Assembly (NCBI GenBank): GCA_034665545.1
Contig: JAXDFO010000313.1
Coordinates: 1 to 11,706 of the forward strand
DNA length: 11,706 bases
Direction: 5' to 3'
DNA from: DASYML01 sp034665545
Lineage (GTDB): Bacteria; Acidobacteriota; Blastocatellia; Pyrinomonadales; Pyrinomonadaceae
Below the pieces are notes generated by a model. The model had not been told where the DNA came from, made no database searches, and worked only from the letters and a program-made list of their open reading frames with translations. Below are positions 1-7,588 of the stretch, piece by piece; within the stretch, counting starts at the first letter, position 1; every line of letters begins with the position of its first letter. The position numbers and the translations under genes are program-made.

Positions 1-1
1 G

Positions 2-655
2 CCCGAAGTCTTCAACCAGGTCATGACGCCGCAAATCGCCGCCCGCGAGCGTGAGATTATGGGCCTCGTGACGGGTGGGCCAAGAGGCACTGCGCGCGGC
101 GTCTTTGGGCCCATCACGGCCCAGGGCATCATCACCGGCGGCAAGACCGGCACGGCCCAGAAGGTCATGCCCGTCTATGACCCGAAGACCGGCGAGCCCG
201 TCAAACGCAAGAAGGTCGAGCGTGACCCCAAGGGCAATATCATACGCGAGTATGAAGAGATTGTGTTGGACGAGGAGCACCCGCGCATTGATGGTTGGTT
301 CCTCTGCATCGCGCCTCTCAGCAATCCGCAGATAGCTATGGCCGTCATCATAGAGGGCGGCGGTTACGGCTCTAAATCTGCCGCGCCCGTCGCAGCCGCG
401 ATGGTCCTCAAGGCCAGAGACCTGGGCCTTCTAGGCAACGTGCCGCAGGGCAACGGCGCGCAGCCGCAGATGCAGGGAGCGCAACAACAGCAACGTGGAA
501 ACGGGGGCGCGTCGCAGAGCGGCGCGGCGGGCCGTAATCAAAATAATCAGGGCAATCGCAACCAGGGCGTGCCGCCGAATCCGGGTGTTATCTTGAATGG
601 TAATCAGGGGGTGACGGGAAACCGTCGCAGGGACGTGAGGCTTCAGCCTCAATAG
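2..655 (+). CDS. Class B penicillin-binding protein (transpeptidase), C-terminal part
   Basis: This is the 3' end of a D,D-transpeptidase that crosslinks peptidoglycan on the outer face of the inner membrane. The frame is open to the left edge, so the ATG at 23 is internal and the true start lies outside. The KTGTAQ sequence encoded near 142-159 is the third catalytic box (KTG) of the PBP fold. It is followed by a charged insert and then by the beta-strand region HPRIDGWFLCIAP and the typical AVIIEGGGYGS...AAPVAAAMV ending. The SxxK and SxN boxes are not in the window. The last ~65 residues are a low-complexity Q/N/G-rich tail, which is not part of the catalytic fold. The SEDS gene begins 5 bases downstream, and class B PBPs normally pair with SEDS polymerases. 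PBP2 (MrdA/PbpA) and PBP3 (FtsI) types cannot be told apart without the N-terminus. Confidence 0.93.
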   Translation, partial: PEVFNQVMTPQIAAREREIMGLVTGGPRGTARGVFGPITAQGIITGGKTGTAQKVMPVYDPKTGEPVKRKKVERDPKGNIIREYEEIVLDEEHPRIDGWFLCIAPLSNPQIAMAVIIEGGGYGSKSAAPVAAAMVLKARDLGLLGNVPQGNGAQPQMQGAQQQQRGNGGASQSGAAGRNQNNQGNRNQGVPPNPGVILNGNQGVTGNRRRDVRLQPQ

Positions 656-660
656 AGTTT

Positions 661-2361
661 ATGAAAAATCGCGCATCATCACATCTTCTCGCACTGGCGC
701 TCATCATCGGTTTTGAGATCGTCGGTTATTATGCAGTGCATCGCGCGGCCTTGATACGCGGCTATGAAACGTCGCTGGTCGGGGCGGGGCGCGATCTCCT
801 GATTTACGTTCCGATTATCCTGCTGGTCTTCTGGCTCACGCGGGCGATGCACTTCAAGGGCAACTGGACGCTTTACACGACGGCCATCCTGCTCTTCTCT
901 CTGGGAATGCTGGTCCAGTATCGTCTCTACAGCGACCCTGAGTACAACGCCCGGAACAAGGCGCTGGCGCGCGAGCAGAAGGGCGACACACTGCGCACGC
1001 GTTATATCAACGAGTATTACGACGTGGCGAAAAAGCAGATGATGGGACTGGACGCCACGCCGCCGCAACCCGCAGACCTTGATAAAGAGCATGCGAGAGA
1101 GTCTAACTACACGTTCGGCAACGCGCTCACGTCGAGCTTCACGTGGATTCCGATTATCTCTTTGCTGGCCTTCGCCATCGCCTATCGTTTCTGCGTGCGC
1201 GACGATTTTTTATTGCTGGTCCAGCGACACAGCTTCATCATCGTCGGCATCACTCTGATTCCGCTCGCGGCGGCGGTCGTGACATCGAGCGCGGGCAAGG
1301 CTCTCGGCAACATGACGCCGTGGGAGCCGTCGAAGATTCCTTTTCTGCTCGGCTTCGCGGGAATCCTGACGGCCAGTTATAAAGACCTCGCGCGCACTTA
1401 CTGGGGCATGCCGCGCGCGAAAGACATAGTCCCTTTGGCGGCGATGGCGATGGTCCCCTTCATTCCCTTCTTCGCCTTGAAAGACTTCGGGCAGATGCTC
1501 ATCTTCAGCGGCGCATACGCGACGCTCTATCTGGTGGCGGTGCGTCGCTGGCCGCAACTGTTGCTCTTCGTCGGCTCGGTCGCGCTGGTCATAGGCATTC
1601 TCGTCGTAGGCTCTCTGCCGCAGGACATACAGGAAAAAGTTCCGATTTTGCCGACGCTCTCCAAACCCGTGCAGGCCGTCTTGCCCGCGCGCATACAGCA
1701 ACGCTTTCATCTCTGGCTGGACGGGTTCGACCCGCCCTCGCCGGAGGTCTCATGGTGGAAGAAGGATTACGACGACGAGTTGGCGAAGCAGCCGAGGATG
1801 AAAGCGTTGGCGGAAGAGAGTCCCGCGATGCAGAAGACTGTCAACGTGGACGTGTGGTTTGATAAGCTGGCCTTTCAACCCGCGCAGGCGGTCTTCGGCG
1901 TGGCGGCGGGCAGGACGACTGGGAGAGGTTTGGGCCTGGGCTTCCCGGAGGTGATTCCCATCGCGGATTCGGACTATATTTACGCGGCCATCAGCGAAGA
2001 GTTGGGCCTCGCGGGCGGAGCGATAGTGATGCTCTCGCTGATCATCTTCGTCTGGGCGGGCGTGCGAACCGCGATTGATGCGCGCGACATGTTTACCAAG
2101 CTCTGTAGCGCGGGCCTGACGGCCTTCATAGGCTTTCAGGCTCTCGTCAATATCGGCGGCATCACTCGCGCGTTGCCGATGACGGGCATCACTCTACCGT
2201 TTGTCAGTCACGGAGGATTCAGCCTGATTACCAGCTTTGCCATGCTCGGAATGTTGATGGCCTTCTCGCATCGCAACGCGGAGGATTTAAAAGTTGCGAC
2301 CATCACGAAGACGCGCGAGGGGTCAGTCAATGAAACTCCCATCCTGGAGGCAGTTCAATGA
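661..2361 (+). CDS. SEDS-family peptidoglycan glycosyltransferase (FtsW/RodA/SpoVE)
   Basis: A 566-residue polytopic membrane protein of the SEDS family, which polymerises lipid II into glycan strands with a class B PBP partner (encoded 5 bases upstream). Visible hallmarks are KDFGQML (274-280), the WLDGFDP loop (352-358) that probably carries the catalytic Asp of extracellular loop 4, GRGLGLGFPE (421-430), DSDYIYAAISEELGL (436-450), and the signature NIGGITRALPMTGITLPFVSHGG (497-519). Hydrophobic stretches at about 8-28, 44-62, 70-88, 161-176, 190-208, 256-272, 278-294, 299-318, 451-468, 484-500 and 510-535 fit about ten or more membrane spans. It is longer than the usual ~370-450 residues because of two charged inserts, at about 91-158 and 359-405. 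No strong Shine-Dalgarno is seen before the ATG, so translation is probably coupled to the upstream gene. FtsW or RodA role is undecided; the order matches rodA of the actinobacterial locus. Confidence 0.92.
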   Translation: MKNRASSHLLALALIIGFEIVGYYAVHRAALIRGYETSLVGAGRDLLIYVPIILLVFWLTRAMHFKGNWTLYTTAILLFSLGMLVQYRLYSDPEYNARNKALAREQKGDTLRTRYINEYYDVAKKQMMGLDATPPQPADLDKEHARESNYTFGNALTSSFTWIPIISLLAFAIAYRFCVRDDFLLLVQRHSFIIVGITLIPLAAAVVTSSAGKALGNMTPWEPSKIPFLLGFAGILTASYKDLARTYWGMPRAKDIVPLAAMAMVPFIPFFALKDFGQMLIFSGAYATLYLVAVRRWPQLLLFVGSVALVIGILVVGSLPQDIQEKVPILPTLSKPVQAVLPARIQQRFHLWLDGFDPPSPEVSWWKKDYDDELAKQPRMKALAEESPAMQKTVNVDVWFDKLAFQPAQAVFGVAAGRTTGRGLGLGFPEVIPIADSDYIYAAISEELGLAGGAIVMLSLIIFVWAGVRTAIDARDMFTKLCSAGLTAFIGFQALVNIGGITRALPMTGITLPFVSHGGFSLITSFAMLGMLMAFSHRNAEDLKVATITKTREGSVNETPILEAVQ

Positions 2362-3959
2362 CAGAAGCAGCCAACCAGCAGGTCAACGTTGAGACAGCCG
2401 CCGTCAGTGATCGCGGGTTGAGCGAGAAGCGTCCGCTCAACGAAGACTCTTTCTACTCGGACCCGGAGCGACACATCTTCGCGGTTGCGGACGGAGTCGG
2501 CGGCGCGAACGCGGGCGAAGTCGCCTCGCAGACCGCGATTGAAGTCTTGAGCGAAGCCTTTCGTCATAACTTGGAGGATGCAGACATAGAGGATTTGATG
2601 GAACTGGCGATTCAACGCGCCAACGCCTCCATACACCAGATGGCGAAGGAACAGCCCAAGTTTTCCATGATGGCGACGACCGTCGTTGCGCTGCACCTCG
2701 ATGGCTATCGCGCGACCATCGGTCACGTCGGCGATTCGCGTCTTTATCGTCTGGCTCCCGACGGCAAGCTGTTCCGCGAGACCGAAGACCATTCCGTCGT
2801 CGAAGAGGAAGTGCGCGCGGGCCGCATGACTCCCGCGCAGGCCGCCACGCATCCGAGTCGCAACGTCATCAGTCGCGCGCTCGGCGCGGAAGATGGCGTC
2901 GAAGTTGACATGAAGACGATAGAGGTCGAGGACGGGACGACTTTCCTGCTCTGCTCCGACGGCATCACGCGCCACATCCCGGACGATGAGATAAGACAAC
3001 TGCTCGGCGGGCGGCAAGCCCTCAAGGAGATTTGCGCCGAGATGAAGCGTCGCTGTTACGAGCGAGGCGCGGAAGATAATCTGACCGCGCTGCTGGTCCG
3101 CGTCGGCGTCTCATCGAATGGCGGCGGGCTTGAAGAGCTTGATGACGAGAGCACTGTCCTGGCCCAACATCCCGCGCTGGCCGGGACGATGCCGGGCACT
3201 GTTGATGGAGGCGTGGCTATTCCCGCCAACGCCAGCGCCGCGCCGCCGTCCATTTCTGGACCAGCCGCGCGCGGAGTTGACCGTCTCATGCACGAGGGCG
3301 CGACTGTCGAGCAGCCCGCCGCGTCTCTCTCGAATCAAAATGTTTCTGAGAGCAAGGCTGCTCCGACGGTCAAGCGAGGAGGCGGCATCGCGGCCACGCT
3401 CCTGCGCTTGCTCATCTTTCTCATCGGCATCACGGTCGCGGGCGGGCTCGCGTTTTATTACGGCCAGTCTTACCAGCGAGATATTGATTTGAAGAAGGCG
3501 GCTGCCGCCGTCGTGCCCTCTCCGACGCCCGTGCCGGACGACGCCGCGACCAGGTTCGAGAAGCGCAGGCGTGAAGTTGATAGAGACCCGAAGGGCATGC
3601 TTGAGAAGTTGACGGCGGAGACCGGCGGCGCGAAGCCGATAGATTCGACCGACCCGGAATTTCTTTATCTCTACGGGCGCGCGTTGATGTTGAGCGGCAA
3701 GCACGCGGAGGCGAACGAGGCGTTCCTCAAATCGCTGGACCAATTAAAGGACCGGCCCGCGCATGACCCCATTAAGGTGGAGGCGCAGATTTCGTCTATC
3801 GCCGCCGCCTTCAAAGCCAACAACGCGGTGGCCCTGCGGACGGCTGCCGCCGAACTGGATAAATTGATTCAAACGCAGGACGCGGCGGGGGCCACCGGCG
3901 CGCAACCGGAAAATAGCACAACCCCCATCACCAACGCGACGACGATTCCGACTCCATGA
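2358..3959 (+). CDS. Membrane-anchored PP2C-type Ser/Thr protein phosphatase (PstP-like) with outer TPR-like domain
   Basis: A metal-dependent PPM/PP2C phosphatase, expected to reverse the neighbouring kinase. Residues ~10-250 form the catalytic domain: RPLNED (25-30), DGVGG (45-49), GDSRLYRL (from 125), CSDG with D201, and EDNLT with D240-N241. These include the Asp residues that bind Mn/Mg in this family. A Pro/Ala-rich linker leads to one membrane span at about 347-369. The exported C-terminus (about 370-533) has a Pro-rich segment and a helical repeat (YLYGRALMLSGKHAEANEAF) resembling a TPR, then a Thr/Pro/Asn-rich end. PstP of Mycobacterium also has one span but a different outer part. 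The ATG overlaps the SEDS stop (ATGA) and has GGAGG at 2346-2350, seven bases upstream, which fixes the start and implies coupling. Confidence 0.94.
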   Translation: MTEAANQQVNVETAAVSDRGLSEKRPLNEDSFYSDPERHIFAVADGVGGANAGEVASQTAIEVLSEAFRHNLEDADIEDLMELAIQRANASIHQMAKEQPKFSMMATTVVALHLDGYRATIGHVGDSRLYRLAPDGKLFRETEDHSVVEEEVRAGRMTPAQAATHPSRNVISRALGAEDGVEVDMKTIEVEDGTTFLLCSDGITRHIPDDEIRQLLGGRQALKEICAEMKRRCYERGAEDNLTALLVRVGVSSNGGGLEELDDESTVLAQHPALAGTMPGTVDGGVAIPANASAAPPSISGPAARGVDRLMHEGATVEQPAASLSNQNVSESKAAPTVKRGGGIAATLLRLLIFLIGITVAGGLAFYYGQSYQRDIDLKKAAAAVVPSPTPVPDDAATRFEKRRREVDRDPKGMLEKLTAETGGAKPIDSTDPEFLYLYGRALMLSGKHAEANEAFLKSLDQLKDRPAHDPIKVEAQISSIAAAFKANNAVALRTAAAELDKLIQTQDAAGATGAQPENSTTPITNATTIPTP

Positions 3960-3983
3960 CAGTTCAACTAAAGCGTTACCTAG

Positions 3984-5588
3984 ATGAGTGAACTTAAGCT
4001 ACAGCAATGCAGGCTCGACGGTCGTTACGACATCCTGGAGTGTCTGGGACGCGGGAGCTACGCGGAAATCTATGTCTCGCGCGACACGATGGCCGCCGAT
4101 GGCTCGCCGCAACTTGTCGTCATCAAGGCCCTCAACCTGCAATTGCAAGGCGTCCTCGATGAAGAACTCGAACGAACCCTTATCGAGAATTTTCAGAACG
4201 AGGCCATCGCCCTCGACCGCGTTCGGCATCCTCACATCATCAACCGCCTCGGCCACGGGACGGCGATTGATCTGTCCGGCACGACCTTTCATTACATCGT
4301 GCTCGAATACATGTCCGGCGGAAACCTGCTGGAACTCTGTCGCAAGCAGCCGCTGACGCTCGAACGCACGCTCTTTTATCTCGAACAGGTCTGCGCGGGG
4401 CTGGCCTACGCGCACGAGTGCGGGGTCATTCACCGCGACATCAAGCCGCAGAACTTGCTGCTCACGGCGGACCACAAGACCGTCAAGATTGCAGACTTCG
4501 GCGTGGCGAAACTCGACGCCACGGAGGGAGCCATCACGCGCGTCGGAACGAACGTCTACGCCGCGCCTGAGCATAACCCGTTAGTCCAGACTGGCCCTTT
4601 GGACCTCGACTCGCTCTCTGATTCGCAGCGTCACCTGATGCCCGCCGCAGACATCTACTCGCTCGCCAAGACGACCTATACGCTGCTCGCGGGCGAAGCC
4701 CCTCGCCGTTTCTCTCAACGACAGATTACAGAACTGCCGGAGGCCATCGCCGCGCAACCCTGGGCCGCTCACGTCCTGCGCGTGCTCAGGCACGCGACCG
4801 AAACGCAGCAGGGCAAGCGTTATCAAACGGTCCAGGAATTCTGGGACGACCTCGCTGACGCCGCGCTCCCGCCGACGCAATTGCTCAGCCCTCCGGGCGA
4901 GTCCGAATCCATCCCGCGCGCGACCGGAAGATTGACGGCGCAGACTGGCACGACCGTGCCCGCCGCGCCTCCGCCGCGCTTCGATTCCAAGCGAGTCATG
5001 GAGCAATCGCTGGGGAGAGGCAACGGGAGAGTGCGCCCGAAGATAGTCGTGCCGGTGGCGCAGGCGCAGGTGGTCCAGACGGCGGCCCCTGTGGAGCGCA
5101 GGAGGCCCGCGCAGGACATTATCGCTGAGATGTCGGACGCCCCTAAGCTGCGCGAGGATGCCAGAGCGCGCCGCCGTGAGGCGCGTGAGGCGGCGGCGAT
5201 GAGCGCGGGCGAGAGCAGGCTCGTGCGCTGGGTCGTCGCCTTCGTCATCATACTGGTCTTCGCTGGCTTGCTGCTCGCCACGCATACTTACATTCGTTCG
5301 CGTTGGACCAATAATCCGCCGCGTCCTAACAACGCGGCGCAGCAGTCTAATGCTCCCGTATCGGATGTCGGGCGCGAGGGCGTGGCCCGCACGGATGTCA
5401 ACCTGCGACCCGATCCGAGCATGAGCAACGCTCCGGTCGGGATGGCCGAGAACGGCTCGCGCGTCAAAGTCTTGAGCGTTAATAATAGCTGGTATGAAGT
5501 GCAGGTCTTGCAACACGGGCGCGAGAAGGATGACCCGTCATCCTCCGACCGTGGCTGGATAAATCGAAGGTTTATTAAGTTTGATTAG
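3984..5588 (+). CDS. Transmembrane Ser/Thr protein kinase with outer SH3-like domain
   Basis: A Hanks-type (PknB-like) Ser/Thr kinase of 534 residues. The catalytic domain (about 11-290) looks complete: Gly-rich loop LGRGSYAEIYV (21-31), ATP-binding K48, helix-C E73, HRDIKPQN (150-157, catalytic D152), DFG (171-173), activation-loop GTNVY and APE (194-196), then ADIYSLAKT. A short insert rich in Asp/Ser lies between APE and ADIYSL. Residues ~290-413 are a Pro/Ala/Arg-rich juxtamembrane linker, 414-436 is one membrane span, and ~468-534 (VNLRPDPSMSNAPVG...VKVLSVNNSWYEVQV...GWINRRFIKF) fit a bacterial SH3 (SH3b) domain placed outside the membrane. Actinobacterial and firmicute relatives usually carry PASTA domains there. 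The ATG at 3984 has no good ribosome site. It lies 24 bases after the phosphatase gene and is probably co-transcribed with it. Confidence 0.94.
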   Translation: MSELKLQQCRLDGRYDILECLGRGSYAEIYVSRDTMAADGSPQLVVIKALNLQLQGVLDEELERTLIENFQNEAIALDRVRHPHIINRLGHGTAIDLSGTTFHYIVLEYMSGGNLLELCRKQPLTLERTLFYLEQVCAGLAYAHECGVIHRDIKPQNLLLTADHKTVKIADFGVAKLDATEGAITRVGTNVYAAPEHNPLVQTGPLDLDSLSDSQRHLMPAADIYSLAKTTYTLLAGEAPRRFSQRQITELPEAIAAQPWAAHVLRVLRHATETQQGKRYQTVQEFWDDLADAALPPTQLLSPPGESESIPRATGRLTAQTGTTVPAAPPPRFDSKRVMEQSLGRGNGRVRPKIVVPVAQAQVVQTAAPVERRRPAQDIIAEMSDAPKLREDARARRREAREAAAMSAGESRLVRWVVAFVIILVFAGLLLATHTYIRSRWTNNPPRPNNAAQQSNAPVSDVGREGVARTDVNLRPDPSMSNAPVGMAENGSRVKVLSVNNSWYEVQVLQHGREKDDPSSSDRGWINRRFIKFD

Positions 5589-5603
5589 AGAGGCAGACAA
5601 AAA

Positions 5604-6479
5604 GTGGGCTTACTGGAATCAATTCGGCGATGGATAGACGGCGAGACGCATGATGATCCGTTGGAGGCGGCGGACAACCAGGCACAGCCGCGACGCGTCT
5701 GGGAGGAATTCCTGGTCCGGGTCGCGCGCGAAGTCGAAGCCGTCATGCAGCGCGAAATGTTCACCCCGCCCGGTGGTCCGACCTATATCCCGCGCGAGTA
5801 CATCGTCTATTTGAGCAATGACGATGATAAAGAGTGGCAGGGCGACAAGCGACGCGGGCTCGAACAGGGACTCTTCCACGTCCTCTCGGAACGCGCGCGC
5901 GAGTTGGCAGGCTCGACGCAGCTTGCGACCAAATCATTCGCCGTCGAACTGCGCGTGGACGGCACGCTCAACAAGGGAGAGTTTCGCGTCCAGCCCGTTT
6001 GGGACGAGACGGAGAGCGGTCATACGATGGTCACGGCGCGGCCCGGCGATATGGCCTTGCGCGAGACGGTCCAGGGCACGGCCCCTCCGCTTGAAGGCGA
6101 GTCCGGCGACCCGACCGAAACCGGCCAGACCGAAGGCGAGCAGACGGTCGTGCGCTCTCGTCCAAAAGAGTTGTACTCGGTGGAAGTCTGGCGCGAAGGC
6201 GTGCGCCAATCGGTCGTGCCCATCACGCAAGGCGAGATTAGCGTCGGGCGCGGCTCAAGGTCCATCGCCGTTGACCTTCCGCTCAAAGGCGACCCGGAAA
6301 TCAGTCGCGTTCACGCCACGCTCGCGCGCGACGAGGGCGGCGCATACTGGCTCACTCCAAAGGGCCGCAATCCGACCCTCATCGGCAGCCGCGAAATTCC
6401 CAGGGAAGAACGCACGCAGGTCCAGCCCGACGATAAGATTCAAATCTGTAGTTACGTTCTACGGATTCAACCGAAGTAA
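5604..6479 (+). CDS. FhaA-like protein: DUF3662 N-terminal domain plus C-terminal FHA domain
   Basis: A 291-residue cytoplasmic phospho-threonine reader. Residues ~1-135 (MGLLESIRRWIDG...FTPPGGPTYIPREYIVYLS...VELRVDG) resemble the DUF3662/FhaA N-terminal domain, known in Mycobacterium FhaA, which sits near the cell-wall kinases. A Thr/Glu-rich linker (about 136-190) follows. The FHA domain (~190-291) shows GRGS with R216, SRVH (S234, R235, H237) and N256, the residues expected to contact phospho-Thr. The start is GTG at 5604, 15 bases after the kinase stop, with AGAGAGG at 5586-5592 as a plausible ribosome site. The DUF3662-like similarity begins at this GTG, which supports the start. By context it probably binds the kinase or a phosphorylated cell-wall protein. 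It is the last gene of the tightly spaced operon. Confidence 0.88.
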   Translation: MGLLESIRRWIDGETHDDPLEAADNQAQPRRVWEEFLVRVAREVEAVMQREMFTPPGGPTYIPREYIVYLSNDDDKEWQGDKRRGLEQGLFHVLSERARELAGSTQLATKSFAVELRVDGTLNKGEFRVQPVWDETESGHTMVTARPGDMALRETVQGTAPPLEGESGDPTETGQTEGEQTVVRSRPKELYSVEVWREGVRQSVVPITQGEISVGRGSRSIAVDLPLKGDPEISRVHATLARDEGGAYWLTPKGRNPTLIGSREIPREERTQVQPDDKIQICSYVLRIQPK

Positions 6480-6480
6480 A

Positions 6481-6505
6481 CTCAAGCAGCAATCTCAAGC
6501 AGCAA
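6481..6505. repeat. Short tandem repeat in the gap before the beta-helix gene
   Basis: CTCAAGCAGCAA occurs at 6481-6492 and again at 6494-6505, one base apart, followed by a partial third start (CTCA at 6507-6510). It lies directly after the FHA gene stop and just before the ribosome site at 6512-6518. It may be simple replication slippage or a small regulator site. Confidence 0.6.
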
Positions 6506-6524
6506 ACTCACAAAGGAGACTCCC

Positions 6525-7472
6525 ATGAAAGCTCTTTCCTGCTCGATAAGAATGTTGGCGTTGATAGTTCTCATCCTGGCTTTCTCGACATTGGCCCAGG
6601 CGCAGATACAGATGCTGGCTCGGACCTGGCTTTCAGCGACGGGCAGCGATAGCAACCCCTGCACGCGCACCGCTCCATGCAGATTTTTATCGAAGGGCTT
6701 TGCCACGACCGCCGCCGGAGGCGAACTCGACATACTGGACCCCGGCGACTACGGCAGCGTCACGCTCACCAGGTCCATCACGATTGACGGCAAAGGCAAC
6801 GTCGCGGCCGGGATGACTATCAACGTCATGGCACAGGTCTACGATGTGGTCGTCATACGCAACATCTCGCTCAACGGAAACTACCAGGCTTCGACCGGCG
6901 TCTTTTACAGTTCCGGCGGGCGTCTGACTCTTGAGAACGTCAACATAGACCATTACTCGAACAGCCTTATCAGCGTGTCCGGCAGCCCCGTCCAGCAAAA
7001 CCTCGTCGTCCTTAACGTGACGGGTTCCAATAGCGGCAACGGGGCGGGCATCTTCATAGACAGCAGCAGCGCGAGCACGCTGGTAGACGTTCTGATTGAC
7101 AACTCGAACTTTCATAACGTCCCGACCGGCATAGACGTGCGCAGCAACGCGCGCGTCCTTATCCGCAACACCACCATCAAGGGCTACAGGAACCTGGCCC
7201 CGACACCCATCGGCGTCAACATCGAACCGGCCAACGGCGCGACCTCGCAGGTCTCACTTGAGAACTGCGGCATCATGGGCACGAACATCGCCGTCAGGGC
7301 CAACGGAGCCAACGGGAACGCCCTCGCTGCTCTCTCCAACAACCACATCAGCAACAACACGACCGGCGTCGCCGTGCTCAACTCGACCGTCTACACCTTT
7401 CTCAACAACGAACTTTCATTCAACGGCGCGGATGTCACAGGAGGAAGCTTAACTCCCAAGAATCCCAACTGA
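6525..7472 (+). CDS. Secreted right-handed parallel beta-helix protein
   Basis: A 315-residue exported protein of unknown substrate. Residues 1-26 are a clear signal peptide (Lys/Arg at the start, hydrophobic core 11-21, cleavage likely after AQA at 24-26). Then comes RTWLSATGSDSNPCTRTAPCRF with two cysteines (46 and 52), GGELDILDPGDYGSVTLTRSITIDG, and a series of short strand repeats rich in Asn, Ser, Thr and Val (for example LRLTLENVNI-like and VLIDNSNFHNV-like rungs) typical of pectate-lyase-like folds. Proteins with this N-terminal pattern are frequent in soil Acidobacteria and are usually left as hypothetical. No catalytic residues can be assigned; it could be a binding, adhesin or polysaccharide-active protein. 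AAAGGAG at 6512-6518, six bases before the ATG, is a strong ribosome site. The gap of 45 bases makes co-transcription with the FHA gene possible but not certain. Confidence 0.85.
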   Translation: MKALSCSIRMLALIVLILAFSTLAQAQIQMLARTWLSATGSDSNPCTRTAPCRFLSKGFATTAAGGELDILDPGDYGSVTLTRSITIDGKGNVAAGMTINVMAQVYDVVVIRNISLNGNYQASTGVFYSSGGRLTLENVNIDHYSNSLISVSGSPVQQNLVVLNVTGSNSGNGAGIFIDSSSASTLVDVLIDNSNFHNVPTGIDVRSNARVLIRNTTIKGYRNLAPTPIGVNIEPANGATSQVSLENCGIMGTNIAVRANGANGNALAALSNNHISNNTTGVAVLNSTVYTFLNNELSFNGADVTGGSLTPKNPN

Positions 7473-7513
7473 AGAAGAAGCGGTTAATTGGTCCAGAATT
7501 GAGGCGAGGCGAC

Positions 7514-7560
7514 ATGCGCCGCGCGCGCGACTATCTGAATCAGTCGCGCGCGCGGCGTAT
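7514..7560. terminator. Long GC-rich hairpin in the convergent gap, probable two-way terminator
   Basis: GCCGCGCGCGCGACT at 7518-7532 is perfectly inverted at 7542-7556, with a 9-base loop. The stem extends outward by four more pairs (one G-U) to 7514 and 7560, giving 19 pairs. It lies 42 bases after the beta-helix stop (7472) and 28 bases beyond the HD-GYP stop (7589), where a shared terminator is expected. Neither side has a good T-tract, so it is not a textbook intrinsic terminator. It could also be an RNA 3'-end protecting structure. Confidence 0.7.
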
Positions 7561-7588
7561 CTTCATGTTGGTTGGCGGCTCTGCTGTT

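Noticed and set aside
4581..5516. A 311-codon - strand frame opposite the kinase gene
   Set aside because: It is Arg-rich with no domain and is antisense to a gene with complete kinase motifs.
5818..6528. A 236-codon + strand frame overlapping the FHA gene
   Set aside because: The translation is Arg/Ser/Ala-rich, typical of a shifted frame in GC-rich DNA, while the overlapped frame encodes clear FHA motifs.
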